NCBI GenBank assembly: GCA_021850345.1
Contig: JAJZMN010000041.1
Coordinates: forward strand, 1-7,222
DNA: 7,222 nt
Source: Actinomycetes bacterium
GTDB taxonomy: Bacteria; Actinomycetota; Acidimicrobiia; Acidimicrobiales; RAAP-2
Direction: 5' to 3'
A model generated the notes under the pieces. It worked only from the letters and a program-made list of their open reading frames with translations, ran no database searches and was not told the DNA's origin. Of this stretch, positions 1 through 6,020 are shown in pieces; within the stretch, counting starts at the first letter, position 1, and each line of letters starts with the position of its first letter. A program made the translations under genes and the position numbers.

Positions 1-66
1 GGACAGATGGACGTCGCGGATCTCGACGATCGGCCGGCGTGCCGGCGCTTGGTGGATGGACGTCAT
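1..66 (-). CDS. ABC transporter ATP-binding protein, N-terminal fragment (cut by window edge)
   Basis: Only the first 22 codons lie in the window. The translation begins MTSIHQAPARRP and continues IVEIRDVHLS. The second part matches the usual first beta strand of MacB/LolD-type ABC ATPases (consensus roughly 'ivelrdvsksy'), which lies a few residues before the Walker A motif; Walker A itself is outside the window. The ATG sits one base after the TGA of the permease gene (68-1186), the tight ATPase/permease coupling typical of these exporters. It would be expected to hydrolyse ATP at the cytoplasmic face and drive the permease. The identification rests on a short peptide plus context; no catalytic residue is visible. 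Confidence 0.6.
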   Translation of the reverse strand, partial: MTSIHQAPARRPIVEIRDVHLS

Positions 67-67
67 C

Positions 68-1186
68 TCATTCCCTTCGCAGCGCGACCCCGGGGCGGAG
101 CAGCGCGGCGCGTGCGCAGGGGTAGAGGGCCGCGAGCACGCCGATGCTGATCGCGGTGTACAGCCCGGTCCCGACGACGCCGATGGAGTACGTCGACTGC
201 AGGACACCGCGAAGGGACGTGAGGTCCTCCAATGCGGTGGTCAGTCCCCACGAGAGGCCCACCCCGGCGGCTGCCCCGAGGAGGCTGATGCCCACCGCCT
301 CCCCCATCACGAGCGAAAGCAGCCGCGTCCGGGACCAACCGACGGCGCGCAACACGCCGAACTCCCTGATGCGCTCGACAAAGGACAGCAGCATCGTGCT
401 GAGGACGATCGCCACGCCGATGACCAAGGCGATGATCTGTGCCCCGGTCTGCGCCGCTCTGAGGAACACGAGGTTCCGGTCGATGCGACCAAACTGACTG
501 GCGAGCCTCACCGACGCAAGGCTCGGGTTCTCCTCGTCCACGCGTGCCATCACCGCCGACACGCTCGCGCCCGGGTCGACCCGCACGGCGACGAGCGTCA
601 CGGTCCCCGGCTTGCGTGTGTTCGCCTGCAGGGTCGTGAGCGGGAACATCGCCGCCGCATTGCCGAACACCTGGTTCACCGAGTAGACGCCCACGACCTT
701 GTAGTCGATCGTGCCGATCCGCACGCTGTCGCCGACTCGCCGGTGCAGCGACTGGGCAGCCTGCCACCCCAGCATCACCTCGTGCGCTGCATGTGCCGCA
801 TAGGGACGTCCCGAGAGCACCGCGACGCCGAAGGACTTGAGCTCTGTCGGCTGCACCCCGATCTCGATGAAGACCGGATTTGTCGCGTTGAGGTCCACCG
901 TGCCGACGAGGACACCCACCGTGCTGTGCACACCCCGGATGCCCTCGATGCGATCCACCTGGGCTTCGGTGACGACGCTTGTCAACGCTGTGGCGACCGA
1001 CTTCTGCGCAACGATGAAATCGGCCTTTCCCATCAACAGCACGTTCGCCGCCGAGCGTTGCAGGCTCTCGGTGACGACGCCGAGCGTCACGACGGCCGTG
1101 ACGCTGATGGCGACGGCGGCCGCGGTGAGCAGGGTACGCAACCGCCGGGTGGCGAGGTTCCGCAGGATGAGGCCGGCAAAGGTCAT
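68..1186 (-). CDS. FtsX/MacB-family ABC transporter permease
   Basis: This 372-residue integral membrane protein has the MacB/FtsX layout: a short cytoplasmic start (LILRNLATRRLRTLLT), a first membrane helix at about 19-41, a large extracytoplasmic domain at about 42-245, then three helices at about 248-270, 288-318 and 338-358. The loop after helix 2 carries the family signature ERIREFGVLRAVGWSR (271-286), which contacts the ATPase. The C terminus (YP..RAALLRPGVALRRE) is also typical. Such permeases act mechanically with an ATPase in efflux of lipids, peptides or drugs, or in envelope signalling; the substrate cannot be read from the sequence. The ATG at 1186 is preceded in frame by a TAA (12-10 bases upstream), so no longer in-frame start is possible. 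Its ribosome binding site is weak. An ABC ATPase start follows one base downstream. An unrelated 415-codon frame covering the same strand is a shadow. Confidence 0.9.
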   Translation of the reverse strand: MTFAGLILRNLATRRLRTLLTAAAVAISVTAVVTLGVVTESLQRSAANVLLMGKADFIVAQKSVATALTSVVTEAQVDRIEGIRGVHSTVGVLVGTVDLNATNPVFIEIGVQPTELKSFGVAVLSGRPYAAHAAHEVMLGWQAAQSLHRRVGDSVRIGTIDYKVVGVYSVNQVFGNAAAMFPLTTLQANTRKPGTVTLVAVRVDPGASVSAVMARVDEENPSLASVRLASQFGRIDRNLVFLRAAQTGAQIIALVIGVAIVLSTMLLSFVERIREFGVLRAVGWSRTRLLSLVMGEAVGISLLGAAAGVGLSWGLTTALEDLTSLRGVLQSTYSIGVVGTGLYTAISIGVLAALYPCARAALLRPGVALRRE

Positions 1187-1364
1187 GTGCGTCCATTAGG
1201 CGCCTTCCGGGAGGGTTCGGGGAGAGTCGAAGGTCCACCTCCGGGTCATCTCGGGACGAAAGTCCCTGTTGGGAACCGTTGCGCACGGTCAGCATGGCGC
1301 CATGGCCCACGCCAGCGCGCAGCGACGAGGCGCAGCCGCCGAGGTGGTGCGCTCGCGTCGGTGT
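1187..1364. other. Intergenic gap with three inverted repeats, probably regulatory
   Basis: This 178-base gap separates the unknown membrane protein gene (ends at 1365) from the permease gene (starts at 1186), both on the minus strand. It contains three short symmetrical elements: GGGAC-GAAA-GTCCC at 1253-1266, ACCGT-TGCGC-ACGGT at 1275-1289, and the perfect palindrome CATGGCGCCATG at 1293-1304. None is followed by a T-run on either strand, so a classical intrinsic terminator is not supported. The spacing is long enough for a separate promoter for the ABC genes. I found no convincing -35/-10 pair. Confidence 0.4.
1250..1269 (-). promoter_or_regulatory. DosR/DevR-like box upstream of the ABC permease gene
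   Basis: Read on the minus strand, the site is ACAGGGACTT followed by TCGTCCCGAG. Against the mycobacterial DosR consensus recalled from memory (TTSGGGACTWW plus AGTCCCSAA) it matches at about 15 of 20 positions, and both GGGAC/GTCCC half-sites are perfect. Its centre lies about 74 bases upstream of the permease ATG. An alternative reading is a simple 5-bp hairpin with a 4-base loop. No DosR-type regulator gene is visible in the window, so the assignment rests only on the motif. Confidence 0.35.
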
Positions 1365-2030
1365 TCAGGCGTTGCGACCGCGAAGCGGGAGCTCCCGGAT
1401 CACCGCGTCCCGCGGCTCGGGACTCTGCACGGGGACGGCGGCGTCCTGGGTCTCATAGCCCACGGCCACCGAGTCGACCGAGAGCCGGAACAGCTCCCAG
1501 CGCCGGGTGGCCCACAGGATCGTGCCGGCGGCCAGCACGAGCGGCGTGACCCAGTCGAGAAAGGTCGACGCCACGGCGCCGGACAAGAGATCGGTCGTGC
1601 CGCTCGCTGCAGCCACGGCGAGGGCTCCCACCCCCCACGCGACGGTGATCTCCACGTTCACCCTGGCGAAACGGGGGTCGTCGCGGAGCGCGGGCGCCAC
1701 CAGCGGGACCGTGTACGCCTCGCTCAGCGGTCGCAGCGCGAGGGACCCGAAGGCCAGTGCGCTCAGGCTCGCGACGACGAGCGCCCGCGAGAGACCGACC
1801 TGATGGTCCCAGGGCTGGGAGGCGAGCCCCGACACCAAGCACACGGCAAAGAGCGCCATTGCGACTCTCGGCACCAACGCGTACCTGCCGCGCCAGTACG
1901 ACCAACCAGCGAGCGCCGCCGCGCACACGAGCGCGGCCGCGCCGGCCCAGGCGACGTCGAGCCCCGACCTCCGGTCGATGACGAGAAAGACCAGCCACGG
2001 CAGCATGTCCGCGTACGCCTCGGCGTCCAT
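1365..2030 (-). CDS. Polytopic membrane protein of unknown function
   Basis: This 221-residue hydrophobic protein has about five predicted membrane helices, near 25-45, 52-72, 82-100, 128-144 and 156-174, and a polar C-terminal tail of about 40 residues. The N terminus (MLPWLVFLVIDRRSG) and the central pattern (RPLSEAYTVPLVAPALRDDPRFARVN) resemble small integral membrane proteins often left as hypothetical in high-GC bacteria; I cannot name a function. The start at 2030 was chosen over the longer open frame (to 2105) because AGGAG sits 5 bases upstream (2036-2040) and the extra 25 residues are polar and arginine-rich. It lies upstream of the ABC genes on the same strand, but the 178-base gap leaves co-transcription uncertain. 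It diverges from marR across a shared regulatory region. Confidence 0.7.
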   Translation of the reverse strand: MDAEAYADMLPWLVFLVIDRRSGLDVAWAGAAALVCAAALAGWSYWRGRYALVPRVAMALFAVCLVSGLASQPWDHQVGLSRALVVASLSALAFGSLALRPLSEAYTVPLVAPALRDDPRFARVNVEITVAWGVGALAVAAASGTTDLLSGAVASTFLDWVTPLVLAAGTILWATRRWELFRLSVDSVAVGYETQDAAVPVQSPEPRDAVIRELPLRGRNA

Positions 2031-2098
2031 GAGCGCTCCTCGACTTCGTTCCCCGGGAAAGAGAGCCCGAGCGCGGGAAATCCGCCGACTCCCTGCAC

Positions 2099-2113
2099 CG
2101 AACACGTCGTTCG
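2099..2113. promoter_or_regulatory. Candidate MarR operator (15-base inverted repeat)
   Basis: The sequence is CGAAC-ACGTC-GTTCG, two perfect 5-base arms around a 5-base centre. It lies 65 bases upstream of the marR leader ORF and 69 bases upstream of the divergent membrane protein start, and it overlaps the only plausible -35 element for marR. MarR dimers usually recognise imperfect palindromes of about 16-20 bases in this position. Binding is inferred. Confidence 0.35.
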
Positions 2114-2115
2114 AC

Positions 2116-2138
2116 TAACCTCTATCCACAGTAACCTC
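2116..2138. repeat. Spaced direct repeat TAACCTC x2
   Basis: The 7-base word TAACCTC occurs at 2116-2122 and again at 2132-2138, a 16-base period, in an otherwise GC-rich region. The second copy overlaps the best -10-like hexamer for marR. Direct repeats near promoters can be sites for a second regulator; no binding protein can be named. Confidence 0.35.
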
Positions 2139-2177
2139 GCCGGATGCCACCGGCACCTCATGAGCGGAGGGAAAATA

Positions 2178-2213
2178 ATGCACCCCGCACACACTCCTGG
2201 AGCGAAACAATGA
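2178..2213 (+). CDS. 11-codon leader ORF translationally coupled to marR
   Basis: The ORF encodes MHPAHTPGAKQ. It has a near-ideal ribosome binding site, GGAGGG at 2166-2171, 6 bases before its ATG. Its TGA (2211-2213) overlaps the marR ATG (2210-2212) as ATGA, the classic arrangement for translational coupling. The leader's ribosome binding site is stronger than marR's own GGAG at 2199-2202. The peptide has no run of one amino acid that would suggest simple amino-acid attenuation. It may be a real leader or an accidental short frame; the coincidence of a strong site, exact spacing and a 4-base overlap favours a role. Confidence 0.45.
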   Translation: MHPAHTPGAKQ

Positions 2214-2731
2214 CCGCGCTGATGGAGCCCGCCGCCATCCCTGCAGCCGGTGCCGAGGTGGTCGAGTTCGTCGAGGCGATCGATGCCGCCCAGGCCCTCC
2301 TTCGCGCGATCGGAGACCACGCCCTGAGCGACCTCGGCGGCGGGATGACGACGACCCAGCTGCGCCTCCTCGACCGGCTCGAACGGCTCGGCGAGTCACG
2401 GCTGATCGATCTCGCCGACGCGCTGTCGATCGCGCCCTCGACGGCCACGCGGCTGTGCGACACGCTCGCCGAGCGCCAGCTCATCGTGCGCCACCGCCGC
2501 GGGCGGGACCGCCGAGAGCTCCAGATCCGGCTGACCGACGCAGGCACGAAGCTTCTCGAGGCGGTGCGCCGGCGCACCGTGAACGAGTGGTCGCAGGCAC
2601 TGGCGCGGATCAGCGACGAGGAACGCCGCCACGTCGTGCGGGTTCTCGGAGACATCTCGTCGCTGTCGCCGGGCTCGCTGTCGCCGGGCGCCGGCCCCAC
2701 TGCCGAGCCGACGCGCGGCCTCACCGCCTGA
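2210..2731 (+). CDS. MarR-family transcriptional regulator
   Basis: This 173-residue protein has the MarR winged helix-turn-helix. The first DNA-binding helices span about 48-72 (TTTQLRLLDRLERLGESRLIDLADAL), the recognition helix about 75-90 (APSTATRLCDTLAERQ), and the wing about 93-112 (RHRRGRDRRELQIRLTDAG). The wing includes the characteristic D-R-R stretch at 100-102 and the LTDAG end. The flanking helices at about 15-40 and 115-148 form the dimer interface. MarR proteins usually repress neighbouring efflux or stress genes until a ligand or oxidant releases them. The likely targets are this gene and the MFS transporter at 3295. The start at 2210 has GGAG 7 bases upstream and overlaps the leader stop; the longer in-frame ATG at 2144 lacks a ribosome binding site. 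The last 22 residues are low complexity with a tandem SLSPG repeat. Confidence 0.9.
   Translation: MTALMEPAAIPAAGAEVVEFVEAIDAAQALLRAIGDHALSDLGGGMTTTQLRLLDRLERLGESRLIDLADALSIAPSTATRLCDTLAERQLIVRHRRGRDRRELQIRLTDAGTKLLEAVRRRTVNEWSQALARISDEERRHVVRVLGDISSLSPGSLSPGAGPTAEPTRGLTA
2660..2689 (+). repeat. Perfect 15-base tandem duplication inside marR
   Basis: The unit TCGCTGTCGCCGGGC occurs twice back to back (2660-2674 and 2675-2689), encoding SLSPG-SLSPG at residues 151-160 of MarR. The perfect identity suggests a recent slippage duplication in the disordered C-terminal tail. It keeps frame and lies outside the DNA-binding domain. Confidence 0.85.
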
Positions 2732-2906
2732 AGCCATCGACCCACGGCGCCGGGCGGACCCTTCAGGACGTTCGGCCCTTCACACGCGCTTCACTCGCCC
2801 ATAGCGTTCGAGCCGTGGGGCATCGAGGGATTGGTGGAGCTGCGGCCAGGGTACGCGGATGCCGTGAGCCCACCGACGGCGGAGGGACGAGCAGAGGCCG
2901 CCTCGG
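2732..2906 (+). other. Non-coding stretch after marR, with a weak DosR-like site
   Basis: I see no supportable gene here. A degenerate palindrome at 2762-2781 (TTCAGGACGT then TCGGCCCTTC) shares 13 of 20 positions with the DosR consensus recalled from memory. A CATAGC hexamer 18 bases after it (2800-2805) could be a -10 element. No terminator with a T-run follows marR. The marR frame stays open for 62 codons past its stop, but without an ATG start. Confidence 0.3.
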
Positions 2907-3273
2907 ATGTCGCTGGTTGACCGCTGCGACGAGATCACCCGTCTCATTGACGATGCCCTGCGAGGCCTCCCCCCGGCGGGAAGTGCCCGCCCGGGGCGCG
3001 AGGAGGAGCCGGCCGACGCGACCCGAGCGGTGCAACGCAGCGACGGTCGATGGTCGCAGCGACGAAGCGTGCGGGCGCACGCGGACGTCCGCGACGCGGC
3101 GGCCTGAGCGCAAGGCACTCGCCACCCAGCTGGTCGCAGACTGCGAGGCCTTCGTCGCGGAGTTGGAGCTGAGCCTGGTGTCTCGACAGTCGGTCGAGCA
3201 TCGGGACCGCCGCACGTGGCTCGAGACCGTCCGGGCGGCGCTGCGGTCGCACCGTCGTACCCGGCGATCCTGA
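2907..3273 (+). pseudogene. Possible small gene broken by a frameshift, function unknown
   Basis: Two protein-like segments lie in different frames. The first starts at ATG 2907 (MSLVDRCDEITRLIDDALRGLPP) and runs to a TGA at 3105-3107, with a weak AGAGG site about 9 bases upstream. The second, one base out of step, covers about 3108-3273 and ends at TGA 3271-3273. It reads as an amphipathic segment (ALATQLVADCEAFVAELELS, then TWLETVRAALRSHRRTRRS). Both have GC-rich third positions, and the join region is arginine-rich and unconvincing in every frame. Removing one base, for example from the six-C run at 2969-2974, would give a single protein of about 120 residues. It may be a decayed gene, a sequencing error or chance. 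It ends 21 bases before the MFS gene, so an intact version could have formed an operon with it. I recognise no family. Confidence 0.3.
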
Positions 3274-3294
3274 CGGCGGGAGGCGTGCCAGGGC

Positions 3295-5013
3295 GTGGCC
3301 GGCGGGGACCTCGCACGTAGCGGCGAACCGGTCGCGCACCGCTGGGGGGTGCTCGCCATCCTCGGTGTCAGCCTGCTCGTCGTCAGCCTCGACACCACGA
3401 TCCTCAACGTCGCGATCCCCGACATCATCCGAACGCTGCATGCGTCCTCGAGCGACCTTCAGTGGGTCGTCGACGTCTACGCGATCGTCTTCGCCGGACT
3501 GCTCCTCGTCTTCGGCAATATGGGAGACCGGCTCGGTCGCAAGTGGATGCTCCTCGCAGGCCTCGCCGTCTTCGGTGCCGGTTCCGCGGCCTGCGCCTTC
3601 TCCGGCAGCCCGGCGCACCTTGTTGCCGCCCGCGGCTTCCAAGGCGTCGGCGCGGCGGCGATCATGCCGTCCACGTTGTCGGTCCTCACCAACGTCTTCA
3701 CCGACAGCGGCGAACGCGCCAAGGCGATCGGCATCTGGTCGGGGACGACGGGGCTCGGTGTGGCCATCGGACCGGTCGCCGGTGGCTGGCTCCTCGCCCA
3801 CTACTGGTGGGGATCGGTGTTCCTCGTCAACGTCCCGATCTGCGTAGTCGGGATCGTCGTCATGCTGTGGCTGGTCCCCAACTCGAAGGATCCCCGCGCC
3901 AAGCGCCCCGACGTTGCCGGTGCGGTGCTCTCCACCGGCGGGATGTCCCTCCTTCTGTGGGGCATCATCGACGCGCCGTCTGCGACCTGGACCTCGCCAT
4001 CGGTCCTCGCCGCCGTGATCGGCGGCGCCGGCGTCCTCGTGGTCTTCGTGCTTTGGGAGCAGCGCAGCGATCATCCGATGCTCGAGCTGGCCTTCTTCCG
4101 CTCCGGGAGGTTCACCGGTGCGATCGTCGCGATGGGCCTCGTGATCTTCTCCTTGATGGGCGGGCTCTTCATCCTCACCCAATTCCTCCAGTTCTCCCTC
4201 GGCTACAGCGCTTTCGCCACGGGACTTCGCATCGCACCGATCGCGTTGCTGCTCCTCGTGATGTCTCCGTTGTCGATCGCGCTCGACCGCAAGTTGGGCA
4301 CGAAACCCGTCGTCTTCGCAGGTCTCGGCCTCGTCGCCGTGAGCTTCGGGCTGCTGTCGTCCACCTCCGTCCACGGGGGCTACATGGAGGCCCTGCCGGC
4401 GTTCGCCGGGATGGGGATCGGTGCGGGGCTCGCGTTCGCCCCCTGCACCGAGTCCGTCATGGGCGCGGTCCCCATCGAGCGGGCGGGAATCGGCTCGGCC
4501 ACCAACAGCGCGGCCCTCCAGGTCGGCGGCGCGACCGGGGTCGCGGTGCTCGGCAGCGTGTTGAGCACCAGGTACCAGGACACCCTCTCGCCCGTCCTCT
4601 CGCACGCCCATGTCCCAGCAAGCGTCGTGTCGGTCATCGAGGGTTCGCTCGGCGGCGCGATGGCCGTTGCCGCCCAGGCCGGGGGGCACCTGGGCGCCGC
4701 GCTGGCGTCGCAGGCCCGCATGGCGTTCACCCAAGGGCTCGATCTCGCCGTGACCGTCGCCGCGTGCACCGTCGGCGTCGCGGCGTTCGCGGTGCTCGTC
4801 ATCCTGCCGAACCGTGGGAGACCCGCACCTCCGCGCGGTGGTCAAGCTCCGTCGAGCGGACCGGAGGCAGGCGAAGCTGCGAGAACACGGCGAACCGAGC
4901 GGGCGATCATGACATCCTCCCGGGCCGTCACGACCACTACCGCGGGGGACGCCCCGCGACGCGACACGAGCCGGTCGGAGAGGGGCGCTCGGCCCGGCCC
5001 CCCGTTCGCTTGA
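3295..5013 (+). CDS. MFS drug-efflux-type transporter (DHA2, EmrB/QacA-like)
   Basis: This 572-residue protein has about 14 membrane helices, the DHA2 proton-antiporter layout. Visible motifs are LDTTILNVAIPDI at 33-45 in helix 1, motif A GNMGDRLGRK at 74-83 between helices 2 and 3, motif B around R113 (RGFQGVGAAAIMP), and the antiporter motif C GLGVAIGPVAGG at 153-164 in helix 5. It probably exports small hydrophobic compounds or drugs using the proton gradient; the substrate is unknown. The GTG start at 3295 puts the usual short polar leader before HRWGVLAILGVSLLVV; GGGAGG at 3278-3283 is 11 bases upstream, slightly far. The last helix ends near residue 504, and the final ~66 residues are polar and low complexity. 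Most of that tail is encoded antisense to ackA, overlapping it by 172 bases. MarR at 2210 is the likely regulator. Confidence 0.92.
   Translation: MAGGDLARSGEPVAHRWGVLAILGVSLLVVSLDTTILNVAIPDIIRTLHASSSDLQWVVDVYAIVFAGLLLVFGNMGDRLGRKWMLLAGLAVFGAGSAACAFSGSPAHLVAARGFQGVGAAAIMPSTLSVLTNVFTDSGERAKAIGIWSGTTGLGVAIGPVAGGWLLAHYWWGSVFLVNVPICVVGIVVMLWLVPNSKDPRAKRPDVAGAVLSTGGMSLLLWGIIDAPSATWTSPSVLAAVIGGAGVLVVFVLWEQRSDHPMLELAFFRSGRFTGAIVAMGLVIFSLMGGLFILTQFLQFSLGYSAFATGLRIAPIALLLLVMSPLSIALDRKLGTKPVVFAGLGLVAVSFGLLSSTSVHGGYMEALPAFAGMGIGAGLAFAPCTESVMGAVPIERAGIGSATNSAALQVGGATGVAVLGSVLSTRYQDTLSPVLSHAHVPASVVSVIEGSLGGAMAVAAQAGGHLGAALASQARMAFTQGLDLAVTVAACTVGVAAFAVLVILPNRGRPAPPRGGQAPSSGPEAGEAARTRRTERAIMTSSRAVTTTTAGDAPRRDTSRSERGARPGPPFA
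4842..5013. other. 172-base convergent gene overlap (MFS 3' end / ackA 3' end)
   Basis: The last 56 sense codons of the MFS gene plus its stop (4843-5013) are antisense to the last ~57 codons of ackA. The AckA side is conserved here, including the E357 region (about 4917-4919) and the terminal RRVL helix, while the MFS side is a polar, low-complexity tail beyond its last membrane helix. The MFS frame therefore probably extended into ackA after losing an earlier stop. No intrinsic terminator is visible between the genes. Confidence 0.8.
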
Positions 5014-5987
5014 CCGCCCGTCTCGGGGACGGGGACGCCGAGCGCCCCGAGGCCGGCACAGACGTCTGCTCGCAACCTCGCAGACCCCTCGCCCGCGCCC
5101 CCCGTGAAGACGAGCGCGTCGAGGCCACCCAGGGCGACCACCATCGACCCGATCTCCCGCTGGAGGCGATAGACATACGCGTCGTACGCCGCGGCGCACG
5201 CCTCGTCGCCCTGGTCAACCCCTTCGATCACTTCGCGCAGGTCCCCCGAGCGCCCGGAGAGGCCGAGCAGCCCGGAGTAGTGCTCGAGGTCGTCTTCTGC
5301 CTGATCGATCCCGATGCCGTGACGAATCGCCCAGAGCAGCGCGCCGGGGTCCACGTCGCCGGGCCGGGTCGCCATCACCACCCCGGCCAAGGGGGTGAAG
5401 CCCATGGTCGTGTCCACCGAGCGCCCTCCTTGGACCGCGGCCAGGGATGCGCCGGCACCGATGTGCGCGGTGACGAGCCGGGTCGACGACAGCGGGCGGT
5501 CGAGCAGCTCCGCCGCGCGCATGCTCGCCCATTGGTGACTGAATCCGTGGAAGCCGTAGCGGCGGATCCCGAGCTCCTCGCGCCAACGCCGAGGCAGCGC
5601 ATAGGTGGCGGCCTTCGGCGGGAGCGTCGAATGGAAGCTCGTGTCGAAGCAGGCGACCTGCACGAGCCCGGGCCGGCGGCGCATCAACTCGTGAACCGCC
5701 GCCAGCGCGGGCGGGTTGTGCAGCGGCGCGAGGTCGGCAAGGCGCGTCAGCAGCTCATCGGAAGCCGAATCGACGACCAGCGGCTCGACGAACTCCGCGC
5801 CGCCGTGCACCACACGATGCCCGACGGCGTCCGCAGTCGGTGAACCGTCGAGGAACCGCTCCAGCGCGTCGCCGACGTCGAGGCCGCCGCGACGGCCGAA
5901 GGTCTCTTCGGCGAGGAGCTCGTCTCCCGCTCCGAGCAGCGCCAGCTTGAGGCTGCTCGACCCCGCGTTCACGACGAGCACGCGCAT
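4842..5987 (-). CDS. ackA: Acetate kinase
   Basis: Acetate kinase converts acetyl phosphate and ADP to acetate and ATP in the cytoplasm. The 381-residue protein carries the ASKHA signatures NAGSSSLK (7-14), HRVVHGG (57-63), LAPLHNP (86-92), FDTSFH (114-119), YGFHGFSH (144-151), [18 protein letters not shown] (194-211) and the C-terminal REDVMIAR. Residues matching the Methanosarcina thermophila active site (N7, R91, H123, D148, H180, R241, E384) are N7, R58, H90, D115, H147, R208 and E357. From R58 to R208 the offset is a constant 33, so the N-terminal lobe is about 33 residues shorter. Two changes stand out: HIGAGAS instead of HLGNGAS (A178 for N211) and GGAGEGSA instead of GGIGENSA. Both lie near the nucleotide site. 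The ATG at 5987 has AAGG about 6 bases upstream. It diverges from a phosphoketolase gene, its usual metabolic partner, and its 3' end overlaps the MFS gene. Confidence 0.95.
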   Translation of the reverse strand: MRVLVVNAGSSSLKLALLGAGDELLAEETFGRRGGLDVGDALERFLDGSPTADAVGHRVVHGGAEFVEPLVVDSASDELLTRLADLAPLHNPPALAAVHELMRRRPGLVQVACFDTSFHSTLPPKAATYALPRRWREELGIRRYGFHGFSHQWASMRAAELLDRPLSSTRLVTAHIGAGASLAAVQGGRSVDTTMGFTPLAGVVMATRPGDVDPGALLWAIRHGIGIDQAEDDLEHYSGLLGLSGRSGDLREVIEGVDQGDEACAAAYDAYVYRLQREIGSMVVALGGLDALVFTGGAGEGSARLRADVCAGLGALGVPVPETGGQANGGPGRAPLSDRLVSRRGASPAVVVVTAREDVMIARSVRRVLAASPASGPLDGA

Positions 5988-6020
5988 CCGCCCACCTTGC
6001 CAGAGTCCGGGCTCGGGGTC

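Larger units (their letters stand above)
2031..2177. promoter_or_regulatory. Divergent promoter/operator region between the membrane protein gene and marR
   Basis: This 147-base non-coding stretch must carry the start signals for both directions. It holds an inverted repeat (2099-2113), a spaced direct repeat (2116-2138), and a GCCGG-N6-CCGGC inverted repeat (2139-2154) just before the marR leader. A possible plus-strand promoter is TTCGAC (2110-2115) with TAACCT (2132-2137) at a 16-base spacing, which is a poor match to consensus. MarR-family proteins usually bind inverted repeats overlapping their own divergent promoter, so self-control is a reasonable inference. Confidence 0.5.

Noticed and set aside
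1194..1196. Minus-strand ATG at 1196 with a better-placed AAGG than the permease start
   Set aside because: It opens a different frame whose translation is Arg/His-rich nonsense; the permease frame is clearly the real one.
1253..1304. Inverted repeats 1253-1266, 1275-1289 and 1293-1304 as an intrinsic terminator of the membrane protein gene
   Set aside because: The stems are only 5-6 bp and none is followed by a T-run on the minus strand.
56..1549. 497-codon plus-strand open frame across the ABC permease region
   Set aside because: It is antisense to a clearly recognisable FtsX-type permease; its translation is a polar His/Arg/Asp-rich string with no domain, a shadow of high-GC coding on the other strand.
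2144..2209. Longer N terminus for MarR from the ATG at 2144
   Set aside because: There is no ribosome binding site before 2144, and the added 22 residues are polar and unlike MarR N termini; 2210 has GGAG at good spacing.
2732..2920. In-frame continuation past the MarR stop (62 open codons to TGA 2918-2920), part of which reads like protein (EPWGIEGLVELRPGYADAV)
   Set aside because: It has no ATG start, no family is recognisable, and stop readthrough has no supporting signal. It could be the remnant of an older gene, but I cannot support that.
2944..5199. 751-codon minus-strand open frame opposite the MFS gene
   Set aside because: The translation is low-complexity (Gly/Glu/Asp/Arg-rich) and lies opposite a well-supported 14-helix transporter and across ackA; it is a GC-driven antisense shadow.
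3462..5843. 793-codon plus-strand open frame running through the MFS gene and antisense to ackA
   Set aside because: It is arginine-rich with no membrane segments or motifs, and it spans two real genes in wrong frames.
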